Shown piece by piece: positions 16,747 to 25,000 of a stretch of 60,469 bases of DNA (its first letter is position 1; each line of letters starts with the position of its first letter). Under the pieces are notes generated by a model, which saw only the letters and a program-made list of their open reading frames with translations, made no database searches and was not told the DNA's origin. Origin of the DNA: an uncultured Prevotellaceae bacterium (lineage in GTDB: Bacteria > Bacteroidota > Bacteroidia > Bacteroidales > Muribaculaceae); contig ONLH01000026.1 in assembly GCA_900318645.1 (NCBI GenBank), positions 1-60,469 on the forward strand, in the 5' to 3' direction. The translations under genes were made by a program, and so were the position numbers.

Positions 16747-18000
16747 CTATTTCTCAACTTTGGTGGGCTTGCTGCCGACAAGTGCATAGAACAGCATGTA
16801 GGCCAGCATGGCGACAACCAGCCAGTAGCTCTGGATGTGGCCCACTTTGTCGGACATGAAGTTCTGGATGAGAGGCATCACGCCACCACCAACAACCATC
16901 GTCATGAACAGACCAGATGCGGCAGCGGTGAATTTACCCAAGCCCTCGGTGGCAAGGTTGAAGACAACGCCCCACATGACTGATGTGCAGATACCGCACA
17001 GGATGATGAACAGCACCTTAACGGGCACTTCAGCGCCCTTGAGGGTCATCTTGATATCCTCGGGCAAGAAGATGGCAATCAAGAGGAGGATGATGGCCAG
17101 GCTTGATGTGAAAACAAGCTGCGTGCGGGGAGAAATCTTACCAGAAATAAGTGAACTGCTGAAACGGCCCACGAGCATGAGCAGCCAGTAGATGCCAGCG
17201 ATGGCACCAGCGATGGGTGCACTGCCCAGCACGCCGCCTTCGGCAACAGGCTCGGTCAGGTAGAACAAGAGCTGACCGGGAATGCCCACCTCAATGCCCA
17301 CATAGAAGAAGATGGCAATGATACCGAGCACCAGATGACGGAAACCCAACGCGCCTTTCACGCCTTCCATCACGTTCTGAGCTTCGGTCTTGGGCTCTTG
17401 AAGCTTGGTGAAATAAATAATGCAGAATGAGATGGCAAAGATGCCCATGGCGATGAACAGCAGCGGCTGAACTGACTCCATGGTCGTCTTTTCGGTAGTC
17501 TCACCAATCAGCATACCCACCATCATCGGCGTCAGCGTTGCAGCCAGGGAGTTGAGTGTGCCACCAGTCTGGATAAGCTGGTTGCCGCGATTGCCGCCAC
17601 CGCCCAGCTGGTTGAGCATGGGATTAACTACCGTGTTGAGGATACAAACACAGAAACCGCAGATGAAAGCACCGATGAGATAGATGACATAGGTGCTGAT
17701 CTCGCTAGCGTTCATGGTGCTTGACAAGTATTGTATTGCCATGCCTATGAAACCGAGTGCCAATGCGACAAGAGCGGTTTTCTTGTATCCGATCTTTGTG
17801 ATGAGGATACCGGCGGGAATACCCATGAACAGGTAGGCCGCAAAATTCATCATGTTGCCCATCATGCCGGCCCAGTCGTAGTGGTCGTCCCAGATTGTAC
17901 CGAACGGCGCGGCCATGTTGGTTACAAATGAAATCATTGCAAAGAGGAACATCATGGCGATAATTGACACCAAGGCTCCGTTTTTCTTTTCTGTTGTCAT
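16747..18000 (-). CDS. MFS sugar permease (FucP/GluP-like)
   Basis: A 417-aa inner-membrane protein with about twelve hydrophobic segments. The layout (MFLFAMISFVTNMAAPFG, then MNFAAYLFMGIPAGILITKIGYKK) follows the FucP/glucose-galactose permease branch of the major facilitator superfamily, which imports sugars with H+. GGGGNRGNQLIQTGGTLNSL near 160 matches the NP...QTGGTLNSL region conserved in that branch. The start at 18000 is chosen because upstream codons (63 more residues) are hydrophilic and cover the promoter. The sugar is not identifiable; proximity to transketolase hints at sugar metabolism only weakly. Confidence 0.85.
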   Translation of the reverse strand: MTTEKKNGALVSIIAMMFLFAMISFVTNMAAPFGTIWDDHYDWAGMMGNMMNFAAYLFMGIPAGILITKIGYKKTALVALALGFIGMAIQYLSSTMNASEISTYVIYLIGAFICGFCVCILNTVVNPMLNQLGGGGNRGNQLIQTGGTLNSLAATLTPMMVGMLIGETTEKTTMESVQPLLFIAMGIFAISFCIIYFTKLQEPKTEAQNVMEGVKGALGFRHLVLGIIAIFFYVGIEVGIPGQLLFYLTEPVAEGGVLGSAPIAGAIAGIYWLLMLVGRFSSSLISGKISPRTQLVFTSSLAIILLLIAIFLPEDIKMTLKGAEVPVKVLFIILCGICTSVMWGVVFNLATEGLGKFTAAASGLFMTMVVGGGVMPLIQNFMSDKVGHIQSYWLVVAMLAYMLFYALVGSKPTKVEK

Positions 18001-18050
18001 TTTGGTTCTGAATATTTGATTATTAATGTCTGTTTTGTGATAATTTTCGG

Positions 18051-18058
18051 CAAAAATA
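18051..18058 (-). promoter_or_regulatory. -7 box TATTTTTG of the MFS permease
   Basis: TATTTTTG fits TAnnTTTG and lies 50 nt before the ATG at 18000. It falls between the yggS stop and the permease, consistent with a separate transcript. Confidence 0.5.
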
Positions 18059-18106
18059 CGACATTTTTTGCAAAATGCCGTATTCTTGTTGATTATTTTG
18101 TGAAAA

Positions 18107-18781
18107 TCAGTATTTCCGTGGTCCGAAAATGGCTGTGCCGATGCGCACCAGTGTCGCTCCGTATTTGACGGCGACCTGCCAGTCATCACTCATGCCCATG
18201 CTCAGTTCGTTGAAGTATTCGCTCTCGTCAAAGGCACCGTCCTTCAGCATGATATAGGTGCGGCGAACAAGGTCAAACTCACGAGCCACCTGGTCCATAT
18301 CGTCGGTGAGTGACGCCATAGCCATCACACCACACACGTGGACGTGGGGTAGGCCTTCGGTCAGTTCACCGGCCTCGCCAGCTTCCAGCACTTCTTCCAC
18401 GCTGAAACCGCTTTTGGTCTCCTCCTGTGCTACATGCAGTTGGAGCAGTACATCAACAGTGCGGTCAATGCGAGCTGCTTCTTTTTCAATGAGACGGAGC
18501 AGTTCCACGCTGTCAACGCTCTCGATGACTGTCACATGGGGCATGATGGCGCGCACCTTGTTCTTCTGCAAGTGACCGATGAAGTGCCAACGGATATCCT
18601 TGGGCAACAGAGGGGCCTTGGCTACCAGTTCCTGGGCGCGGTTCTCGCCGAACAGGCGTTGTCCGGCCTCGTAAGCTTCGGCAAGTTCCTCAACGGGATG
18701 AAACTTTGACACAGCAACAAGCCGCACACCGTTAGGCAGTTGTGCGGTTACTTTTTCAAGGTTTTCTTGGATGCTTGTCAT
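18107..18781 (-). CDS. yggS: YggS-family PLP homeostasis protein
   Basis: A 224-aa protein of the PLPBP/YggS family, a single alanine-racemase-like barrel that binds pyridoxal 5'-phosphate and buffers vitamin B6 pools. The PLP lysine lies in LVAVSKFHP (about residue 26), followed by FGENRAQEL and WHFIGHLQKNK, both diagnostic. SMGMSDDWQVAVKYGATLVRIGTAIFG forms the phosphate-binding end. It starts 12 nt after the DUF4494 stop, so the two genes form an operon. Confidence 0.95.
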   Translation of the reverse strand: MTSIQENLEKVTAQLPNGVRLVAVSKFHPVEELAEAYEAGQRLFGENRAQELVAKAPLLPKDIRWHFIGHLQKNKVRAIMPHVTVIESVDSVELLRLIEKEAARIDRTVDVLLQLHVAQEETKSGFSVEEVLEAGEAGELTEGLPHVHVCGVMAMASLTDDMDQVAREFDLVRRTYIMLKDGAFDESEYFNELSMGMSDDWQVAVKYGATLVRIGTAIFGPRKY

Positions 18782-18793
18782 GTGTTCAAGGGG

Positions 18794-19270
18794 TTATTGG
18801 TTCTGAGCCTTCTGGCGTGCCTCGCGGTCGGCGCGCGTCTCGTCAAGGTCCACGGGGAATACGTCCATGAGCGGTGTCTCGGCGATAGAGGCAATCTCAA
18901 AGTCGGCCATTGTGTCGTGCATGCCTTCCATGAAGACAGCTAGGGCACCCTTCAGGTCACTGGCCTGTACCAGTTGGTAGCTGGCGGTGCGCTTTTCAAC
19001 AGCCGTCTTTTCGTCGATGGTGATGAAATTGGTTTTTACTTTGTACCAGCGGTCACCACCTTCATTATAAAAGATGTCGCTCAGGTTTACACGCTTAACA
19101 GCATCCACCTTGAATTCTCCACTGATGTAGGGCTGCATCTTGTCGGTAATGCGTGCCTCGGCCTCGGTAAATGACAGGGCATCGACGAGATAAGGCTCTG
19201 AAACGGTTTTCATTGCACCGTTTTCCATGGTGCGGTCATATTTTACTTTGCACTCAAACCACTGTGACAT
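18794..19270 (-). CDS. DUF4494 domain-containing protein
   Basis: A 158-aa cytoplasmic protein. The opening MSQWFECKVKYDRTMENG and the central WYKVKTNFITIDEKTAVEKR are typical of DUF4494, a family common in Bacteroidales with no known function. There is no signal peptide or membrane segment. It is the first gene of a two-gene operon with yggS, an arrangement that may be useful for functional inference. The end is rich in Arg/Ala/Gln. Confidence 0.88.
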   Translation of the reverse strand: MSQWFECKVKYDRTMENGAMKTVSEPYLVDALSFTEAEARITDKMQPYISGEFKVDAVKRVNLSDIFYNEGGDRWYKVKTNFITIDEKTAVEKRTASYQLVQASDLKGALAVFMEGMHDTMADFEIASIAETPLMDVFPVDLDETRADREARQKAQNQ

Positions 19271-19376
19271 AATTAATTGATTTTATACTTTTAAAGTGAA
19301 AATTTAAATAATTATATTAGAAATAATTAAACTCTAAACACTATACTTCAATTATGAATACTTTCCAAATTGATTA

Positions 19377-20363
19377 CTAATAAGACCTTCTTGAAACTCG
19401 CTCTTCCATTGCTTGGTTAATCAGCTGCTGGCGTGAGGAGTAATACTCTCGAACAAATCGCTGCATCACTATATCTACGGGCTCGATTTCACGGCCTTTT
19501 AACAGGCTGGAAGCTTGGCCGATTTCCAGTTCTCCGTTCTCGATATCGCCTTCAAAGATGCCTATCCGCGTCTTGCCGATGCCGATGAGATCAAGCAGTT
19601 CTTCCTCGGTGGCGCCACGGTTTTCGGCCTCTTGAACTGCTGTCTGGAAACCGTTTTTCACCAGACGGGTAGGTGAGAGTTTCCTGAAATGCAGCAAGGT
19701 ACTACCTTCGTCAAGATTGAGGCAAAGGCGCTTGAAGTTCTCGTGGGCGGAACTTTCTTGAGTCAGAGCGAATAAGGTGCCCACTTGTACACCGTCGGCA
19801 CCCATAGCTTCCGCTGCCAGCATTGCATCACCTGTAGCGATACCTCCCGCAGCAATAAGGGGTAGGTTGGTCGCACGGCGCACAGCAGGAATCAGACACA
19901 TGGTTGTCGTTTCCTCCTTGCCGTTGTGTCCTCCAGCCTCAAAGCCTTCGGCAACAACGGCGTCAACGCCGGCTTCTTCACATTTGACAGCAAATGCCGA
20001 CGAGGATACCACATGAGCCACCAATATACCGCGCTCATGGAGCCAGCTTGTCCATTTCTTGGGACTGCCTGCCGAGGTGAATACTATCGGCACTTTCTGC
20101 TCGGCGATGACTTCCATCATTTCAGCGGCTTGTGGACGCATCAGTGGCACGTTCACACCGAAGTTATAGCTCGTCGCCTGACGGCATTTGATAATGTGGT
20201 CACGCAATACTTCTGGTGTCATGGAGCCAGCACCTATCAGGCCCAGACCACCAGCATTGCTCACGGCCGAAGCGAGTTCCCACCCGCTGCACCACACCAT
20301 ACCGCCTGAGATTACGGGATAGTCAATCTCAAACAGTTCGGTGATTCTTGATAGCATTGCCAT
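19377..20363 (-). CDS. FMN-dependent oxidoreductase (FabK/nitronate monooxygenase family)
   Basis: A 328-aa TIM-barrel flavoprotein. RITELFEIDYPVISGGM at the N-terminus, AEGFEAGGHNG at about 139-149 (FMN and catalytic His region) and IAAGGI...GADGVQVGT at about 170-200 are the conserved family motifs. The length and layout match FabK, the FMN-dependent enoyl-ACP reductase II, as well as 2-nitropropane dioxygenase-type enzymes, and the two cannot be separated without a tree. It lies 38 nt downstream of deoD on the same strand, so cotranscription is likely. A start two codons later is equally possible. Confidence 0.85.
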   Translation of the reverse strand: MAMLSRITELFEIDYPVISGGMVWCSGWELASAVSNAGGLGLIGAGSMTPEVLRDHIIKCRQATSYNFGVNVPLMRPQAAEMMEVIAEQKVPIVFTSAGSPKKWTSWLHERGILVAHVVSSSAFAVKCEEAGVDAVVAEGFEAGGHNGKEETTTMCLIPAVRRATNLPLIAAGGIATGDAMLAAEAMGADGVQVGTLFALTQESSAHENFKRLCLNLDEGSTLLHFRKLSPTRLVKNGFQTAVQEAENRGATEEELLDLIGIGKTRIGIFEGDIENGELEIGQASSLLKGREIEPVDIVMQRFVREYYSSRQQLINQAMEERVSRRSY

Positions 20364-20401
20364 AGCTTATCTCAGTTTTCAGTTGTCAGCCTAAAGCCTA
20401 A

Positions 20402-21112
20402 TTAGATGATGCCAAAAGCAACGTCCATCATCTGGGTGAAGTTGTTCTGACGCTCCTCGGCGGTGGTGACTTCACCGGTTACCAGCGAGTCGCTGATGGT
20501 GCAGATGCACAGGGCGCGTGCACCACTGCGGGCTGCGTTCATGTAGAGGGCGGGAGCCTCCATTTCTACAGCAAGTACACCCATCTTCTGCCACTGGTCA
20601 GTATCGGGGCTGTCATCGTAGAAGGTGTCCGATGAATAAACGTTACCCACCTTGTAGCGGTAACCCAGTTCCTCGGCCTTTTCTACGGCGGCGCGCAACA
20701 GGTCAAAGTCGGCAATCGGGGCATAGATACCAGGCAAGTGGAACTGCATGGCGTATGCGCTATTGGTGCAGGCTCCCATGGCCATCACCAGGTCACCGAT
20801 GTGCAGGTCGGGATTCATCGAGCCAGCCGAACCCACACGAATAATGGTCTTTACATCATAGAAGTTGAACAACTCATAGGAGTAGATGCCGATTGAGGGA
20901 ATACCCATGCCGTGGCCTTGAACCGACACGCGTTTACCTTTGTACGTGCCTGTATAGCCGAGCATACCACGCACTTGGTTGTAGAGCGTCGGGTTCTCGA
21001 GGTAACGTTCTGCCATCAACTTGGCGCGCAAGGGGTCGCCAGCCATAATCACTGTGGGTGCAATCTCGCCATACTTGGCGCCGATGTGCGGAGTAGGTGT
21101 TTTGTCTGCCAT
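20402..21112 (-). CDS. deoD: Purine nucleoside phosphorylase, DeoD type
   Basis: A 236-aa protein, the usual length of the hexameric DeoD type. It splits purine (deoxy)nucleosides with phosphate for salvage. Motifs: GDPLRAK (phosphate), RVGSAGSM (about 85), [12 protein letters not shown] (ribose contacts) and ISDSLVTGE with the catalytic Asp (about 205). The start [13 protein letters not shown] at 21112 is the family start; the longer frame adds 14 residues upstream. A -7 box sits 39 nt upstream. It probably forms an operon with the downstream flavoprotein. Confidence 0.95.
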   Translation of the reverse strand: MADKTPTPHIGAKYGEIAPTVIMAGDPLRAKLMAERYLENPTLYNQVRGMLGYTGTYKGKRVSVQGHGMGIPSIGIYSYELFNFYDVKTIIRVGSAGSMNPDLHIGDLVMAMGACTNSAYAMQFHLPGIYAPIADFDLLRAAVEKAEELGYRYKVGNVYSSDTFYDDSPDTDQWQKMGVLAVEMEAPALYMNAARSGARALCICTISDSLVTGEVTTAEERQNNFTQMMDVAFGII

Positions 21113-21151
21113 AATAGTATTTATTAGAGTTGTTTTTAATGTGATTAACTG

Positions 21152-21159
21152 CAAAGGTA
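21152..21159 (-). promoter_or_regulatory. -7 box TACCTTTG of deoD
   Basis: TACCTTTG lies 39 nt before the deoD ATG. A matching -33 box at the right spacing is not seen. Confidence 0.55.
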
Positions 21160-21284
21160 CTCAGTTTTTTCCAAATTACCTCAGTCAATACGATTTTTTT
21201 CTGTTATTGCAATGCAAAAAAACTGTCACCTCTCGATTTAAAGCTCCAGCATCCATGCTGACGGCATTTCTGTTTCCCCTTGAA

Positions 21285-21698
21285 TTATCGTCGTTGCACA
21301 AAGTCGATAGAGTCAAAGATATCTCCAGCCGTTACCCCAACACTAAGGCTACGGCTGGCAGTGGACCCATCAAGTGGCTGGATGTTGACGGTCACAGTGG
21401 CATGGTCGCACAGCACACTGAACCAATCGCTTGTGAAGGAGTGGAAGTCTGGACTGGGATAGACATACTCGCCATTGTCCAAAATGCTTGATAGCCAAGG
21501 GCTACTGTAGTTAGTGCACTCAAAGGCATAGGCGCCACCGTCGGCAGGGACTATATAGACGCCATTCTCTTTGGACAGGCCACTGAGGTCTTTCCACTTC
21601 ATCTTGTCCCACTTGCCATCGGGCTCGTTACTACTACAGGAGGCAAGACTTGCCAATGTTGCCAAAAAGATAATGAGTAATATGGTTGCCTTCTTCAT
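21285..21698 (-). CDS. Small BACON-like lipoprotein
   Basis: A 137-aa lipoprotein. The signal peptide MKKATILLIIFLATLASLAS ends at lipobox Cys 21. The mature part has VPADGGAYAFECTNYSSPWL and TASRSLSVGVTAGDIFDSID, which resemble a BACON-type immunoglobulin-like domain. In Bacteroidota such domains are often linked to surface binding. Its ATG overlaps the stop of the 658-aa propeller gene by 4 nt, so the two are translationally coupled and probably work together at the cell envelope. No enzyme motif is present. Confidence 0.72.
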   Translation of the reverse strand: MKKATILLIIFLATLASLASCSSNEPDGKWDKMKWKDLSGLSKENGVYIVPADGGAYAFECTNYSSPWLSSILDNGEYVYPSPDFHSFTSDWFSVLCDHATVTVNIQPLDGSTASRSLSVGVTAGDIFDSIDFVQRR

Positions 21699-23671
21699 TG
21701 CTCAAAAGAATTGCCATTTTGCTGTTTGATCATCTGGTAGATGGCGAAGGCCTTGCTGCAATAGCGTTGGTCAAGCATCTTGCCTTGTGTGATCTGGTTG
21801 ATAAGACTGCTCACATTCAAGTCCTCGGTCTCGTACACAAAGTTACCATAGGTGATTGTCCAGGGTGAATACAGGTAACTTACCCTCCATTTATCGTTGT
21901 GGCACGACATGGTGCTGCGGTCCTCAAACGTGAACAAGATCTTGCGGGTCACGGTTGTCGTGCTAAAGGAGCTTGAAGCATCTTCACGTGCCTGTTTCAA
22001 CCAGTTCTCGTTCAGCGCGGTGATTTGCTCGCCAGCTGCAATCCATTTGTCGCTGATGTCCATGTACTTGAAGATATTGACATTATCGTCTTCAAGGAAC
22101 TCATCGATGAGCTTGACGTACTCGGCCCTGTCCTCGTCGGTGATGAGTGTGTCAGTGTAGGCTTGCTCATGTGACCTCGACTCATCGATGAGTCTAACCA
22201 GTCGTTGGATGTCGCTCGCTTTGAACTGCTTGGGCAATTCGGAATAGGCATTTCTGCGCTCATTGCCGATGGTGTAGTCCTTCTCCCACACCAGTTCATC
22301 GCCCTGCAAGCGGTAATGCTTATTGATGCCAGAGTTAACAAAGCAGCCGATCACCGAGTAGATAACCTGCATGCCCACTACTTTCTTGCGGCCAAACATG
22401 TCGCTGGGCCACTCATACGGCTTTATGGTTTTCTCCTTGATATTCAATTGATAGAGGGTCATCTCATCATCGAAAGAGTAGTTATAAAAAAAGGCTTTAC
22501 CCTTGTCCACGAAGGGCTTGAACGGCTCGAAGTCAAATGTCATGTATCTGTACCACTTGCCCGTCGCTTTGCTCTTGGCTATCAGGTCGTAGCTGTCGAA
22601 GTAGAACTCCTGCCCGTCGATGGTGAAGATGCCGGACGGCTCGTCGGCATTCATTGGGTCAATCTCTCGGTCCGTTCTAAAAAGTTCATACCGCTGGTTG
22701 CCATTGATGCCGCATTTGTGCAGAGCTGTCTTGTCGATGATGTACATGTCGTCACCGTAGGCTATGTCTCTTTTCTCCTCTGGCACTTTAAACTCGTTGA
22801 CTAAATTCAGATTTTTGTCCAGAAGACGTACTGTCTCTGCATCGGGCCTGATAACAATAAATCGGTTGCTCATCACGTCGATGTCATTCGCTGTGTCAGA
22901 ACCATTTGTAGGTCTCCACCTGATGTCTTTGGTGCTGGTGATGAATGCCTTGTGGTCTTGTTCCACGATGTAGTAGTCGCCAAGGATGCGCACCTTGTTG
23001 ATTGTTGTTCTCTTTGCCGCATCCTCGCCCTGTTGGTATGCTTTCTGGTCGAGTGGGGTGGGGATGCGCTGCAGCGTCTTGCAGTTGTCAAGGGTCAGGT
23101 ATAATTCATTGTAGTTGGAGCCGATCAACCCGCGCTTGCCGTTGTTGTCAAAATATAAGTCGTTGATATAATGGGTCTCCAAAATTGACTGAGCATTTAA
23201 GTCATCAAGTTCCTGGATGTGTGCTACCTCGCTCCATGAACAGCCGCTGTCGCTCGAGTAAAACACCTTATTGCTCAATCCCCATGCCCAGACACGGCCG
23301 TTGCCATCACTTCGCAGATCATCAGCCTTGGGAGCGTTGCTCATCGCAAGCGGCTTGAACGTTCCGTCATCGACTATTTCCCATGCATAGAGTTTTCCTT
23401 CCACGCTGGCAATCAATACGTTCTCGCTCGACCAGCACAAGTCTTTTATGCTACTCCAATTATTATTCACGGGCATCGGGATTCCTCGCCAACCCTTTTC
23501 GGGCGCATCGGTCACATAGATAGTTGTTTTGGCACCCAGCGCAATTATGCCCTTGGGAGAGATGGCCAGTTCTGGGCTGCTCCAATGAAGATTGATCCGC
23601 TCGCGGTAATCTTCCTGTGCACAGGCCATGATGGCCAGCATCGACATGACTATGATCATCAGTTGTTTCAT
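21695..23671 (-). CDS. Secreted or lipid-anchored beta-propeller-like protein
   Basis: A 658-aa protein beginning with a signal peptide (MKQLMIIVMSMLAIMAC). Cys 17 followed by AQED makes lipidation possible, but cleavage after ACA is an alternative. Residues about 30-430 show repeated beta-strand blocks with Trp and Asp-box-like turns (VFYSSDSGCSW, LYLTLDNCKT), typical of a sialidase/photosystem-stability-type propeller. Residues about 500-640 are more helical and of unknown type. It is the first gene of a two-gene operon with the small lipoprotein. The function is unknown; a binding or sensing role at the envelope is inferred. Confidence 0.68.
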   Translation of the reverse strand: MKQLMIIVMSMLAIMACAQEDYRERINLHWSSPELAISPKGIIALGAKTTIYVTDAPEKGWRGIPMPVNNNWSSIKDLCWSSENVLIASVEGKLYAWEIVDDGTFKPLAMSNAPKADDLRSDGNGRVWAWGLSNKVFYSSDSGCSWSEVAHIQELDDLNAQSILETHYINDLYFDNNGKRGLIGSNYNELYLTLDNCKTLQRIPTPLDQKAYQQGEDAAKRTTINKVRILGDYYIVEQDHKAFITSTKDIRWRPTNGSDTANDIDVMSNRFIVIRPDAETVRLLDKNLNLVNEFKVPEEKRDIAYGDDMYIIDKTALHKCGINGNQRYELFRTDREIDPMNADEPSGIFTIDGQEFYFDSYDLIAKSKATGKWYRYMTFDFEPFKPFVDKGKAFFYNYSFDDEMTLYQLNIKEKTIKPYEWPSDMFGRKKVVGMQVIYSVIGCFVNSGINKHYRLQGDELVWEKDYTIGNERRNAYSELPKQFKASDIQRLVRLIDESRSHEQAYTDTLITDEDRAEYVKLIDEFLEDDNVNIFKYMDISDKWIAAGEQITALNENWLKQAREDASSSFSTTTVTRKILFTFEDRSTMSCHNDKWRVSYLYSPWTITYGNFVYETEDLNVSSLINQITQGKMLDQRYCSKAFAIYQMIKQQNGNSFEQ

Positions 23672-23701
23672 TGTGTCTGTTTTTGTTGGTTTTTATGCTG
23701 G

Positions 23702-23709
23702 CAAAGGTA
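23702..23709 (-). promoter_or_regulatory. -7 box TACCTTTG of the propeller operon
   Basis: TACCTTTG lies 30 nt before the ATG at 23671. Confidence 0.55.
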
Positions 23710-23921
23710 CAAACTTTTCTCATCTTTGGTAGGAAAATGCTGGTCCTTTGTGATTTTGTGTTGTAGTGATAATCATGTTATTGTAAGAATAAATGGTCAT
23801 TTGGGAAAACGATGCGTTTTTCCTGTCCCAAAATGCACTCTTGATGAGTCCTGAGGGAGTATGAGAAGCAAGATTTACTTGGAAATTTCTTGGGTTATGC
23901 CGCTGATTGGGAAATAATGAC

Positions 23922-23929
23922 TACCTTTG
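23922..23929 (+). promoter_or_regulatory. -7 box TACCTTTG of the YitT gene
   Basis: TACCTTTG lies 34 nt before the ATG at 23964. No clear -33 box is seen. Confidence 0.55.
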
Positions 23930-23963
23930 CGCCCGATTTTACAGAATAGTAACTGAATAAGAT

Positions 23964-24926
23964 ATGATTAAGATTGATCCAAAGAGAAAATTGTGGCAGG
24001 AAGTAATGGCTTACGTCCTGCTCACGGTAGGTAGCCTGTTGTTTGCTATCGGTGACGTGATGTTTGTGAACCCTTACCTGATGGCTCCCGGTGGCACCTA
24101 CGGCCTCTCCAACGTGTTCAACACGCTGTGGCCCTGGAAGATTTCGCTTTATGCCATCTGCATGGATATCCCCTTGCTGCTCATCGGTACATGGATTCTT
24201 GGACCTAAGTTCGGTATCAAGACCATCGTTTCGACTGCCTTGATTTTCTTGTTTACCTTTATCCTTGAGAGTAAGTGGGGCTACAATCCTGTGATTCATG
24301 ATGGAGCTATCATGGCATCGGTTGACCCATCTATGGTCAAGTCGATGGTTGAGATTCCTCACCACGGCGGCTGGTTCCATCCCGACTACTTCCTCAATAC
24401 CGTCGTTGCTGGTATCATCTATGGTGTGGCCATTGGCTTGATATTCCGCTCGGGCGCTACCAGTGGCGGCTCGGATATCATCTCGATGATCCTGCACAAG
24501 TACACCAAGATTTCCCTTGGTACTCTTGTTATGATAGTTGACGGCATCATCACCCTGAGCACCTTGATTGCCTTCGGTGACATCCGCCTGCCCATCTATT
24601 CCATCATCATCATCTTCATTGAGGGTAAGGTCATCGACCTTGTGGTCGATGGTATGAAGACCTACAAGACCATGTTCATCGTCACCGATGAAGCTGAGGC
24701 TGTGCGCGACTATATCATCAACGATATCAAGCGTGGTGGTACGCTCATCGCTGGCACAGGTCTTTACAAGGGAACCGAACGCAAGATGCTCTATGTGACC
24801 CTCGACCGTTCCGACATGATCAAGCTGCGTTCGGTGCTCTATCACATTGACCCGCACGCGTTTGTCAACATCATGGAGAGTTCCGAGATTCTGGGTGAGG
24901 GCTTCCGCCGCTTGCCTCAGGAATAA
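23964..24926 (+). CDS. YitT family membrane protein (DUF161 + DUF2179)
   Basis: A 320-aa protein with five or more hydrophobic segments in the first 220 residues (YitT/DUF161: NPYLMAPGGTYGLSNVFNTL; GVAIGLIFRSGATSGGSDIISMIL). A C-terminal cytoplasmic DUF2179 domain (about 230-310: TMFIVTDEAEAVRDYIINDI; GTGLYKGTERKMLYVTL) follows. The family is widespread in Bacteroidota and Firmicutes; its transport role is unproven. It is monocistronic, with its own promoter and a strong bidirectional terminator. Confidence 0.92.
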   Translation: MIKIDPKRKLWQEVMAYVLLTVGSLLFAIGDVMFVNPYLMAPGGTYGLSNVFNTLWPWKISLYAICMDIPLLLIGTWILGPKFGIKTIVSTALIFLFTFILESKWGYNPVIHDGAIMASVDPSMVKSMVEIPHHGGWFHPDYFLNTVVAGIIYGVAIGLIFRSGATSGGSDIISMILHKYTKISLGTLVMIVDGIITLSTLIAFGDIRLPIYSIIIIFIEGKVIDLVVDGMKTYKTMFIVTDEAEAVRDYIINDIKRGGTLIAGTGLYKGTERKMLYVTLDRSDMIKLRSVLYHIDPHAFVNIMESSEILGEGFRRLPQE

Positions 24927-24945
24927 TATTTGGCAACTGGATATG

Positions 24946-24981
24946 AAAAAAGGGCAGAACCGGTCAGGTTCCGCCCTTTTT
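24946..24981. terminator. Bidirectional terminator between the YitT and dockerin genes
   Basis: AAAAAGGGC-A-GAACC pairs with GGTTC-C-GCCCTTTTT around the loop GGTCA. A-runs and T-runs on both sides let it serve the plus-strand YitT gene and the minus-strand dockerin gene, whose stop is 19 nt away. Confidence 0.85.
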
Positions 24982-25000
24982 CATGTCTTTTTCCTAGTGT

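Noticed and set aside
23895-24857. Minus-strand open frame opposite the YitT gene
   Set aside because: The composition is His/Asp-rich with no domain; the plus-strand YitT family match is clear.
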